Positions 18,150 to 25,353 of a stretch of 64,000 bases of DNA are shown one piece after another. Position numbers and translations under genes: made by a program. Numbering within the stretch: the first letter of the stretch is position 1; every line of letters begins with the position of its first letter. The stretch is from contig NZ_JACRSU010000002.1 of NCBI RefSeq assembly GCF_014384785.1, positions 186,001 through 250,000 of the forward strand. Direction: 5' to 3'. A model generated the notes under the pieces. The model worked only from the letters and a program-made list of their open reading frames with translations, made no database searches and was not told the DNA's origin. The DNA comes from Congzhengia minquanensis. Its GTDB lineage: Bacteria > Bacillota > Clostridia > UBA1381 > UBA9506.

Positions 18150-19034
18150 TTACACCTTTTCTGCTAATTTTTCGCCGAACAGTCCTGTGGGCTTTATGGT
18201 AAGAACCGCAATTAACAGCGCAAAGGTAAATGCATCTGAAAAAACCGTCCACCCCAGCCCCTTCATAATATTTTCACAAATGCCGATGACAAATCCGCCG
18301 ATTACCGCGCCGGGAATGGAACCAATCCCGCCGAACACAGCCGCAACAAAGGCCTTTAAGCCGGGCATGGCGCCCGACGTCGGCACAATTCCGTTGTAGT
18401 TTGAAAAATAGAGCATGCTCCCCACCGCCGCAAGAAATGAGCCAATTACAAACGCAGCGCTGATTACGGAATTAATTTTAATTCCCATCAACTGCGCCGT
18501 TTCAAAATCCTTTGACACGGCGCGCATGGCAATTCCGTTTTTGGTGCGGTGGATTAAAAGCATCAGCCCTGCCGTCAGCAAAGCGGTCAGCACAGGCGTG
18601 ATAACTGTCACCCGCTTTGTTACAACCCCGAAAACCGATATGGTGTCGCTGACCCAGGGAATCGCCGGATAGGTTTGGTTCAGTCCGCCAGTTGCGTAAA
18701 GCGCGACATTTTGCAGCAAGTAGCTGACACCGATTGCCGAAATCATAACGGACATGCGGGGCGCTGACCTAAGCGGCCGGTAAGCGGCCTTTTCAATTAA
18801 AAATCCCAAAACCACCGTTGCGGCCGCCACCAGCGGCATCGCAATCCACACGGGCAGAACGGATGCGGCATAAACCATCATCAGGCCAGACGCCATGAAC
18901 ACGTCGCCGTGGGCGAAATTAATCAGCCTTAAAATGCCATATACCATGGTGTAGCCAATGGCAATGAGCGCATATTGGCCCCCCACTGATATTCCGGCGA
19001 AAAGATACGGCAAATTTTGTGTGACACCTTTCAT
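18150..19034 (-). CDS. livH: Branched-chain-type amino-acid ABC transporter permease LivH
   Basis: 294 residues with 7-8 hydrophobic helices. Contains the family motifs GYTMVYGILRLINFAHGDVF, and AAVFGGIGSIPGAVIGGFVIG near the C-terminus. Second permease subunit of the transporter. 19 bases separate it from the binding-protein gene upstream. Confidence 0.95.
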   Translation of the reverse strand: MKGVTQNLPYLFAGISVGGQYALIAIGYTMVYGILRLINFAHGDVFMASGLMMVYAASVLPVWIAMPLVAAATVVLGFLIEKAAYRPLRSAPRMSVMISAIGVSYLLQNVALYATGGLNQTYPAIPWVSDTISVFGVVTKRVTVITPVLTALLTAGLMLLIHRTKNGIAMRAVSKDFETAQLMGIKINSVISAAFVIGSFLAAVGSMLYFSNYNGIVPTSGAMPGLKAFVAAVFGGIGSIPGAVIGGFVIGICENIMKGLGWTVFSDAFTFALLIAVLTIKPTGLFGEKLAEKV

Positions 19035-19053
19035 ACGCGGCCTCCCATTTCAC

Positions 19054-20217
19054 TTATCTTACCGTCTGTTCGGCAACAAATTTCCAGCTTCCGGACTCAG
19101 TATCCGCTGTTTTCACATATGCCCTGTCCCGGATTGCGTCGCCGTTTTCATCAAAGGCAATACTGCCCGAAACCCCTTCATACTCCACTGTTCCCAGTGC
19201 GATTAAAATATCGCCGGGGTTGACTGAGTCTGCTTTTTTCATGGCCTCCAGTGCAACATAATATGCATCATAGCCCATTGCTGTCATGGCGGCAAGGCCA
19301 ACATCCCCGCCGTTGTTTTTTATATGCCTGGGGTCAGACTGCATCCACGCTTTCACCCCTGCGTCAAACTCCGGGTTTGCGCCCTCCTGATAAAAGGTAG
19401 TTACATATATTTGGACGTTTTTTCCTTTAGACGCATTTAAAATAACGTTGCTGTCCCAGGTATCGCCGGCCAAGATGGGAACCGTTAATCCCTGGGAGGA
19501 GGCCTGATCTACAAGCAGCGCCGCGGCCTCTGTGGAAACCGGGGCATAAAAAATGTCGGCGCCTTCATTTTTCGCTTTTGTGATGTAGGAGGTAAAGTCG
19601 CTGTTACCCTCCTGAAATGCCTCTGAAACCACTTCTCCGCCGGCTTTCTGAAAAGCATCAACAAAATAGTTTACCAAACCGCCTGAATAGTCATCCCCCA
19701 GTTTTGACAGACAATATGCTTTTTCTGCTTTTAAATAGTCCCGGGCAAAGTTTGCCAGCACCGTTCCCTGAAAGGGGTCTAAAAAGCAAATTCTGAAATA
19801 AGTTTCGTTCCCCGCCGTCACCTGGGGATTGGTGCAGGAAATACCGATTGCCGGAACGCCGCCCCTTGCAAAAATATCGGCCGCCGCAATGGACACGCCT
19901 GAGCCATAAGACCCCAACACCACCGAAACACCCCTGCTCAATAAATTCTGCGCCGCAGTAGGCGCTTTGTCTGTTGCAGATTCGTTATCCACGGTTTCCA
20001 GCTCCACACGATATGGTTCTCCATCAATTTCAACGGTTTTTGTCTGGCTGTTGGCATATAAAATTCCCAGCGTTTCCTGTTTGCCCCCTGCGCCATTATC
20101 GCCGGAAGCAGGCTCAAACACGCCGATTTTCACAGTTTTTTCCGTTTTCTCTGCCGAACATCCCAAACAGGCAGCTGGAAAAAGAAGGGCCAACACACAA
20201 ATTAAAAGCTTTTTCAT
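19054..20217 (-). CDS. livK: Periplasmic-type substrate-binding lipoprotein of the Liv transporter
   Basis: 387 residues. Signal peptide with lipobox-like PAACLGC at residues 14-20 (the lipidated Cys is 17 or 20), so it is tethered to the outside of the membrane. The mature part matches the LivJ/LivK type I binding fold: VKIGVFEPASGDNGAGG, VVLGSYGSGVSIAAA, and GYDAYYVALEAM. First gene of the livKHMGF-asnS unit. The ligand may be a branched-chain amino acid, but the family also binds amides, urea and polar amino acids, so substrate stays open; the coupling with asnS makes asparagine worth testing. Confidence 0.92.
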   Translation of the reverse strand: MKKLLICVLALLFPAACLGCSAEKTEKTVKIGVFEPASGDNGAGGKQETLGILYANSQTKTVEIDGEPYRVELETVDNESATDKAPTAAQNLLSRGVSVVLGSYGSGVSIAAADIFARGGVPAIGISCTNPQVTAGNETYFRICFLDPFQGTVLANFARDYLKAEKAYCLSKLGDDYSGGLVNYFVDAFQKAGGEVVSEAFQEGNSDFTSYITKAKNEGADIFYAPVSTEAAALLVDQASSQGLTVPILAGDTWDSNVILNASKGKNVQIYVTTFYQEGANPEFDAGVKAWMQSDPRHIKNNGGDVGLAAMTAMGYDAYYVALEAMKKADSVNPGDILIALGTVEYEGVSGSIAFDENGDAIRDRAYVKTADTESGSWKFVAEQTVR

Positions 20218-20286
20218 TTTTTATGCCCACCTTTTCAAGTCTTGCAATATATATTTGTTATCTCCAAAAAATCGTTATTTTATCTA

Positions 20287-20315
20287 TTTACTTCTGAAAT
20301 TATTTACTATATAAT
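20287..20315 (+). promoter_or_regulatory. Sigma-A promoter of the nucleoside hydrolase
   Basis: TTTACT (20287-20292), 17 bases, TATAAT (20310-20315), 28 bases before the start codon. Confidence 0.65.
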
Positions 20316-20343
20316 GAAAAAAAAAAAGAAAAGGAGCAGAACA

Positions 20344-21261
20344 ATGACGTTTGAACAGTATGTAAAAAATTTAGATGTTCCGCAAAATAATATTGACGTG
20401 GTATTAGACACTGACGCATATAACGAGGTAGACGACCAGTTTGCCCTGGCATACCTTTTAAAGTCGCCGGAAAAGCTTTCGGTAAAAGCTATTTATGCCG
20501 CGCCGTTTTTTAATGAAAACTCATCTTCGCCGGAAGACGGCATGGAAAAAAGCTATGATGAAATTTTAAAAATTATAAAACTTGCAGGCGCCGCACTGCC
20601 CGACGGTTGCGTGTTAAAGGGTTCCCGTAAATATCTGCAGGACGAACATACCCCGGTTCATTCACCGGCAGCACAGGATTTGGCGTTAAGAGCCACTGGT
20701 TATTCGCCGCAGAATCCGCTCTATGTTGTGGCAATCGGTGCAATTACGAATGTCGCTTCTGCCCTATTAATTTCCCCTGAAATTAAGGAAAACATAGTTG
20801 TTGTCTGGCTGGGCGGCCACGCTTTGGATTTTGGCAATTCCAACGAGTTTAACATGGCTCAGGACGTGGCTGCTGCCCGTGTTGTTTTTGGCTGCGGCGT
20901 TCCTCTGGTTCAGCTTCCCTGTATGGGGGTTGTTGATAAATTTTATCTGTCTGAGCCTGAACTTCGCTATTGGATTGACGGCAAAAACGCACTGTGCTCA
21001 TATCTTACGGAAACGGTAGTTGAAGCCGCCGAGCGGTATGCAAAAGGCCGCGTTTGGTCCCGGGTGATATGGGACGTAACTGCGGTGGCCTGGCTGCTGA
21101 ATGACAGCAACCGCTTTATGAGTTCCCGTTTAATTGCAAGCCCTATCCCAGAATATGACCACCACTATGGTTTTGACCCTAACCGTCACTTCATCCGCTA
21201 TGTTTTCGAAATTCATCGCGACGCGCTTTTTGAAGACCTGTTCCAAAAGCTGACGAAATAA
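20344..21261 (+). CDS. Inosine-uridine-preferring nucleoside hydrolase family protein
   Basis: 305 residues from the ATG at 20344, which has AAGGAG 7-9 bases upstream; the longer open frame to 20242 has no such site. The calcium-binding N-terminal aspartate cluster appears as DTDAYNEVDDQFAL (Asp22, Asp24, Asp30, Asp31). Other family features are VVAIGAITNVASAL and NSNEFNMAQD. It should cleave the N-glycosidic bond of a ribonucleoside to base plus ribose in the cytoplasm. The DTDAYNEVDD form belongs to a less studied branch than the DTDPGxDD enzymes, so substrate is uncertain. Single gene with own promoter and terminator. Confidence 0.88.
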   Translation: MTFEQYVKNLDVPQNNIDVVLDTDAYNEVDDQFALAYLLKSPEKLSVKAIYAAPFFNENSSSPEDGMEKSYDEILKIIKLAGAALPDGCVLKGSRKYLQDEHTPVHSPAAQDLALRATGYSPQNPLYVVAIGAITNVASALLISPEIKENIVVVWLGGHALDFGNSNEFNMAQDVAAARVVFGCGVPLVQLPCMGVVDKFYLSEPELRYWIDGKNALCSYLTETVVEAAERYAKGRVWSRVIWDVTAVAWLLNDSNRFMSSRLIASPIPEYDHHYGFDPNRHFIRYVFEIHRDALFEDLFQKLTK

Positions 21262-21297
21262 AAAAGCATGTTCCCTTTTGGGGAACATGCTTTTTTA
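21260..21297. terminator. Intrinsic terminator shared by convergent genes
   Basis: AAAAAAGCATGTTCCC / GGGGAACATGCTTTTTT with a TTTT loop, directly after the nucleoside hydrolase stop and 12 bases from the end of the cysteine-rich gene on the other strand. Confidence 0.92.
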
Positions 21298-21308
21298 TTT
21301 AAAGAAAT

Positions 21309-21611
21309 TTAGCAATCAAAATCGCGGTCCCAGTCGCGTCTGCCGTCGCAGGGACGTTTGTGTTCACAACCGCAGGGTCGTTTATGCTCACAGTCGCAGT
21401 CATGCTTGTGGTTACATCCGCAGTCCCAGTCGTCATCCATTCCGCACGGACGTGCTGCTTCGGTTCCCAAGCCGCTTGCACAATGAATCTTCATGCGAGG
21501 CTCTCTCCAGGTTGCGCGGCGGTCACATTCATTTTCATATGTTCTGCACCCACAGCCGCAGCCGTTTCTTCTGCCTGTTATGCACCTAACAATGTTACAG
21601 ATTCCACACAT
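21309..21611 (-). CDS. Cysteine-rich 100-residue protein with histidine/cysteine repeats
   Basis: Start ATG at 21609-21611, supported by GGAGG 8 bases upstream. 17 of 100 residues are cysteine (2, 5, 10, 18, 20, 22, 29, 44, 56, 64, 66, 72, 74, 80, 82, 88, 100). The C-terminal half contains a short tandem repeat, CEHKRPCG then CEHKRPCDG, preceded by a looser copy CNHKHDCD. No signal peptide or membrane helix. I do not recognise a family. Metal binding is likely from the Cys/His pattern; a spore-coat or exosporium role is possible because the upstream region has a sigma-K-like promoter. Both are inference. Confidence 0.7.
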   Translation of the reverse strand: MCGICNIVRCITGRRNGCGCGCRTYENECDRRATWREPRMKIHCASGLGTEAARPCGMDDDWDCGCNHKHDCDCEHKRPCGCEHKRPCDGRRDWDRDFDC

Positions 21612-21663
21612 AAAAAATACCTCCAATAAAAATTTTAAGATGCTTTTCATTCCATCTCACAAC

Positions 21664-21692
21664 ATTATATGTCGGGCGCTGTCGCATTGTGC
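21664..21692 (-). promoter_or_regulatory. Possible sigma-K-like promoter of the cysteine-rich gene
   Basis: Minus strand: GCACAA (21687-21692) and CATATAATG (from 21671 leftwards), with 17 bases between the AC and CATA. This resembles the Bacillus sigma-K pattern AC-16/17-CATANNNTA (last base G instead of A). A good sigma-A -35 box at the right spacing is absent. Confidence 0.4.
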
Positions 21693-21784
21693 GGAAGCAG
21701 GCAGATTATTGCAAAAAGAAATTGCATTTTTGCCATTCTTGTGATAAAATGGATAAAATAATCTTTTTTCTGGTGGTGTATGGT

Positions 21785-22546
21785 ATGAACAAGTTTTTAA
21801 TTCTGGCCTTTTTATTCTCTATCGGCTGTGTCATTGGCTGGGGGCTTGAGGTTTTGTTCCGTCACTTTTTTACCAAGGAGGGCAAAAACCACTGGATTAA
21901 CCCCGGATTTTTAGCAGGGCCCTGTCTTCCCCTTTATGGGTTCGGGCTCTGTGCATTGTACCTCCTGGCCGGCTTAGAGCCGTATATCGTGATGCAAAAC
22001 CAAACGGCCGCCAAACTTGTTTTGTTTGTGGTTATGGCCGCGTGTATGACGCTGATTGAGTATATTGCAGGTGTTATCTTTATTAAAAGAATGCACGTCA
22101 AACTTTGGGACTATACCAATAATTGGGGTAATTTTCAAGGCATTATCTGCCCGCTTTACTCCTTTTTCTGGGCAGTTTTGGGGGCGGTTTACTACTTTTT
22201 TGTTCACCCCCATATTCTTTCTGCATTAAACTGGTTTTCACAAAATCTGGCGTTTTCCTTTGTCATTGGCATGTTTTATGGCATATTTGCAATTGATTTG
22301 TGCTATTCTTTCCGTGTTGTGAGCAAAATCAAGAAATTTGCAGACGAAAACGAAATTTTAGTCCGCTATGAAGAACTGAAAAGGCAAATAAAACAGGGGG
22401 CGGAAAGCAGAATGATAAAACCGAGGTTCTTGTTGGCGTTCCATTCTGATATTTCCTTACAGGAAAACCTGAAAAACTATTTGGAAAAACAGCGTGCCGC
22501 AGGCTCTGAGGCACTGCGGCAGCTGGTGAAAAAACGGAAAAAATAA
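21785..22546 (+). CDS. Putative ABC-transporter type IV membrane protein (CmpB family)
   Basis: 253 residues from the ATG at 21785. Five or six hydrophobic helices; the sequence IGWGLEVLFRHF, with GPCLPLYGFG and GNFQGIICPLYSFFWA, matches the CmpB/DUF1113 family. Charged C-terminal tail of about 70 residues, predicted to be cytoplasmic. Function not established; the ABC-transporter name is historical. Ribosome site is modest (GGTGGTG). The nearest gene on the right (AraC regulator) converges with a 4-base gap. Confidence 0.75.
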   Translation: MNKFLILAFLFSIGCVIGWGLEVLFRHFFTKEGKNHWINPGFLAGPCLPLYGFGLCALYLLAGLEPYIVMQNQTAAKLVLFVVMAACMTLIEYIAGVIFIKRMHVKLWDYTNNWGNFQGIICPLYSFFWAVLGAVYYFFVHPHILSALNWFSQNLAFSFVIGMFYGIFAIDLCYSFRVVSKIKKFADENEILVRYEELKRQIKQGAESRMIKPRFLLAFHSDISLQENLKNYLEKQRAAGSEALRQLVKKRKK

Positions 22547-22550
22547 AGAA

Positions 22551-23372
22551 TTAAAACGTGGCTTTTTCCCGGAATTGTCTTGGAGAAAGCCCCGTGTGTT
22601 TTTTAAACATATTTGAAAAATAATAGACATTGTCAAATTTGAGCATGGCGGCAATTTCGTTAATTGCAAGGTCGGTATTTAATAAGTACCACTGCGCATC
22701 TTTTATAATAATATTGTTTTTATACCGCATGGGCGTCATTCCCGTATAATCGGTAAAGCTCCGGATAAACTGCGATTTGCTTAAGCCGCAGAGACTGGCA
22801 TATTCCATAAGCGTCATTTTATTGTTTTCTAAACTGTGCATAAGGGAAATAACATAATCGAATTTTGCTTCTCCCTCTGTTTTCTTCTCTAGTTCCCTTG
22901 AAATTGCAATTAAAATGGAAGCCAAATTGTTTGCTGCGGCGCCAAAATAAAGTTTCTTTTTAAAGGTGAGTTCATTTAGAATGTTTTCGAAATAAATGCT
23001 GATATTTGCCTCCGTGTGAATTTTCATGCTTTTTGTCAGTTTTAGTTCCTGTAGAAAGGGAGCCGCTACAAGGCCGTTAAAATGTGCCCAATAAATTTGG
23101 GAGTGATACTGACACAAATGAGAATAGCTTTGTGAATCGTAAATATTATAAAAAACCACGTCGCCGGCTTCGGCAAAGCATTCCTCACCGTTCATAACAT
23201 AGCGGCTTTTACCTTTTAACACATAGTAAAGAAAATAGTCGTTTCTCCCGTTTGGCCGGGTACAGGATAGGTTTTTTGTTTTTAAATTATAATATCCACT
23301 TGAAACAACAAACATATTTTCGTCAAAGGTCGTTTGGTCCGACATATCCGGGTGCGTTGTTCTGATAAACAT
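22551..23372 (-). CDS. AraC-family regulator divergent from a sugar isomerase
   Basis: 273 residues from the ATG at 23370-23372, chosen because AGGTGA lies 5 bases upstream; in-frame GTG/ATG codons at 23381 and 23378 are alternatives. N-terminal cupin sensor (YFLYYVLKGKSRYVMNGEE, AEAGDVVFYN) and C-terminal double helix-turn-helix ending DNVYYFSNMFKKHTGLSPRQFR. Likely controls the divergent isomerase and phosphatase genes because the two promoters overlap. Effector unknown. Confidence 0.88.
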   Translation of the reverse strand: MFIRTTHPDMSDQTTFDENMFVVSSGYYNLKTKNLSCTRPNGRNDYFLYYVLKGKSRYVMNGEECFAEAGDVVFYNIYDSQSYSHLCQYHSQIYWAHFNGLVAAPFLQELKLTKSMKIHTEANISIYFENILNELTFKKKLYFGAAANNLASILIAISRELEKKTEGEAKFDYVISLMHSLENNKMTLMEYASLCGLSKSQFIRSFTDYTGMTPMRYKNNIIIKDAQWYLLNTDLAINEIAAMLKFDNVYYFSNMFKKHTGLSPRQFREKATF

Positions 23373-23418
23373 GTTCATCACCTGCGACTTTTTTATAAAT
23401 TTTAAGTAATAAATCGAA

Positions 23419-23448
23419 TTGACTTTTTTGTATTATATCATCTATAAT
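23419..23448 (+). promoter_or_regulatory. Sigma-A promoter of the sugar isomerase gene
   Basis: TTGACT (23419-23424), 18 bases, TATAAT (23443-23448). It overlaps the minus-strand AraC promoter. Confidence 0.7.
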
Positions 23449-23460
23449 ATTAACTGTCAA
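23432..23460 (-). promoter_or_regulatory. Sigma-A promoter of the AraC regulator, interleaved with the opposing promoter
   Basis: Minus strand: TTGACA (23455-23460), 17 bases, TATAAT (23432-23437), perfect consensus. Its -10 box lies in the spacer of the plus-strand promoter, so only one polymerase can bind at a time. Confidence 0.75.
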
Positions 23461-23487
23461 TAAAAATAAATTTTGAGGTGATTCATT

Positions 23488-24294
23488 ATGAAACTCAGTA
23501 TGTGGTCGAGCTACTACATGGACTTATCGCCGGAGGACGCCATTTTAGAGTTTGAAAAGAACGGATATTCTTATTGTGAGCTCTCAGACGAGCACGCGGC
23601 AGTGCTTTTGGGCCGCGGGGATGCAAAGATAACCGGAGCAAAATTTAAAGCGTTTTGCGACGCACACAATGTGTCGGTTTTGCAGGGGCATTTGTTTTTA
23701 ACAATCCGGCTTTGTGACGAAAGCAAGCCGGTTGTTGAAACGCTGAAAAACTGGCTCGACTTGTTTGAAGCAATTGGTATTAAAAGCGCGGTTTTGCACT
23801 GCGACGGCATGTATGACAGCAACTTTTCATTAGAGGAAAAGCGAGAAAGGAACGCCGCGGTTCTCCGCCAGCTTACCGATTATTTAAAGGGTAAGGATTT
23901 GGTTATTTGTTTAGAAAATTTGCGGGAGTTTTGCGAAAATGCCGATGAACTTCTTTGGTACATCAATAAGCTCGGCAGCGAAAACTTAGGAATTTGTTTA
24001 GATACCGGTCATTTGAACATATCGCAATTCGGCGATCAGGAAGCGTTTATAAAAAAAGCGGGAAAACATTTAAAAGCTTTGCACATTGCCGACAACGAGG
24101 GCGAACGTGACCAGCACATGATGCCCTTTGGCCGAGGAACCGTTGACATTGAAACAGTGGTGTTGGCTTTAAAGGAAATTGGATATGACAAGCTGTTTAA
24201 CTTTGAAATTCCCGGGGAGCGGAGCTGTCCTCTTGAAGTTCGGGGATATAAGCTCCAATACATCAAGCATTGTTTTAACTATTTAACGAGATGA
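23488..24294 (+). CDS. Sugar phosphate isomerase/epimerase (xylose isomerase-like TIM barrel)
   Basis: 268 residues. TIM-barrel metal ligands of the AP-endonuclease-2/IolE-like superfamily are visible: Glu in CLENLREF, Asp/His in CLDTGHLN, His in HIADNEGERDQH, and Glu in FEIPGE. The family isomerises or epimerises sugars or inositol derivatives; the substrate cannot be assigned. Ribosome site GAGGTG 7 bases before the ATG. 11 bases before the next gene, so they form an operon. Confidence 0.85.
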   Translation: MKLSMWSSYYMDLSPEDAILEFEKNGYSYCELSDEHAAVLLGRGDAKITGAKFKAFCDAHNVSVLQGHLFLTIRLCDESKPVVETLKNWLDLFEAIGIKSAVLHCDGMYDSNFSLEEKRERNAAVLRQLTDYLKGKDLVICLENLREFCENADELLWYINKLGSENLGICLDTGHLNISQFGDQEAFIKKAGKHLKALHIADNEGERDQHMMPFGRGTVDIETVVLALKEIGYDKLFNFEIPGERSCPLEVRGYKLQYIKHCFNYLTR

Positions 24295-24305
24295 GTGAAT
24301 GAAAA

Positions 24306-25013
24306 TTGAAATTATTAATTATCCGCCACGGCGACCCAGACTATGCCATTGATTCTTTAACGGAAAAAGGCTGGCGAGAGGCAGAGCTTTTGTCGCAGCG
24401 GCTTGTTAAACTGAACATTGACGATTTTTACTGCTCGCCGCTGGGCAGGGCAAAGGACACAGCAAAACCAACCATGGCAAAGCTCAATGGGAAAATAGAA
24501 ATTCTTCCGTGGCTTGCAGAGTTTGCCGGCGTAATTTCTTCGCCCTATACAAATAAAAACCGTATTCCATGGGACCTTGCGCCTACCCTTTGGGCCGACG
24601 AAGCAGACTTTTACGACCGCAACCGCTGGATGAATCCTTCTTTAATTGCCTCAGGAAACGTAAAAGAGGTATATGACCAGACAACGCTGGGCTTAAGTGA
24701 ACTGCTTAGAGAATATGGCTGGAGCCGAAACGGCATGCTGTATCGCTGTGATGCAGAAAGCGACAGAACCATTGCACTGTTTTGTCACTGCGGCATGGGG
24801 CTGACCATTATATCCTACCTGACAGGCACGTCCCCGTTTCTTCTATGGCACAACTTTTTTCTGCCAACCTCCTCGGTTTCCACCATCGTTACCGAAACGG
24901 ACAGAAGCGGAAATGCACACTTTCGCTGTGTGCAAATTGGGGATACCTCGCATCTGTATGCTGCCGGAGAAGACATCTCTCAGGCAGGCCTTTATCCGGA
25001 ATTTGAAAAATAA
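24306..25013 (+). CDS. Histidine phosphatase family protein (phosphoglycerate mutase-like), TTG start
   Basis: 235 residues. The N-terminal motif LLIIRHGDPDYA contains the phospho-accepting RHG histidine (His8), with SPLGRAKDTA and the second catalytic histidine in ALFCHCGMGL. Likely a cytoplasmic phosphatase acting on a small phosphorylated metabolite. The only plausible start is TTG at 24306, since an in-frame stop lies two codons upstream. No strong ribosome site is visible, so translation may be coupled to the isomerase gene. Together with it, it could form a small sugar-salvage operon. Confidence 0.85.
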   Translation: MKLLIIRHGDPDYAIDSLTEKGWREAELLSQRLVKLNIDDFYCSPLGRAKDTAKPTMAKLNGKIEILPWLAEFAGVISSPYTNKNRIPWDLAPTLWADEADFYDRNRWMNPSLIASGNVKEVYDQTTLGLSELLREYGWSRNGMLYRCDAESDRTIALFCHCGMGLTIISYLTGTSPFLLWHNFFLPTSSVSTIVTETDRSGNAHFRCVQIGDTSHLYAAGEDISQAGLYPEFEK

Positions 25014-25084
25014 AAAACAGGCTTCCCCCCCTTTGGTCAACCGTGACCTTTACGGCGGCAGACAACTGTTTTTCATACTCACAT

Positions 25085-25120
25085 CTAGGTGGCTGCCCAG
25101 AAACTGGTGTAGCCACCTAG
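25085..25120. repeat. Perfect inverted repeat
   Basis: CTAGGTGGCT (25085-25094) and AGCCACCTAG (25111-25120) with a 16-base spacer. No T-run follows, so it is not a standard terminator; it may be a recombination or protein-binding site, or part of a structured RNA. Confidence 0.6.
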
Positions 25121-25183
25121 ACCTTATTATTGTAAACCGAAAAAGCGCTTATGAAAATTTCAAGCGGCTTTAGCAAGAAAAAA

Positions 25184-25230
25184 CTGGAGGTATTGCAATT
25201 TGCTTTGTATTACTTCCAGCTTTTCTTTTG
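25184..25230 (+). terminator. Probable terminator of the isomerase-phosphatase operon
   Basis: CTGGAGGTATTGCAA (25184-25198) pairs with TTGTATTACTTCCAG (25205-25219) with one mismatch and two G-T pairs, followed by CTTTTCTTTTG. Confidence 0.55.
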
Positions 25231-25353
25231 CCATTTAAGCGTGACGTAGCCATCACAATTTTGTGGTGTTTGAAGAGGTGCTATAGCACTCTGCCTGAGG
25301 ACTGTGGAACTCTCCAACAAACAGAAAGGGATAACCTTTCCATTGCTTGCTAA

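Larger units (their letters stand above)
25014..25353. other. Non-coding stretch with three hairpins
   Basis: 340 bases without a convincing gene. It holds a perfect 10-base inverted repeat (25085-25120), a terminator-like hairpin (25184-25230) and a small stem (25324-25340) that on the minus strand could end the GntR transcript. This marks the left border of the signalling block, whose codon choice looks different from the neighbours. I see no transposase remnant or attachment-site repeat. Confidence 0.5.

Noticed and set aside
24913..25173. Plus-strand open frame overlapping the phosphatase end and intergenic hairpin
   Set aside because: No ribosome site, overlaps a real gene, runs through a perfect inverted repeat and resembles no protein.
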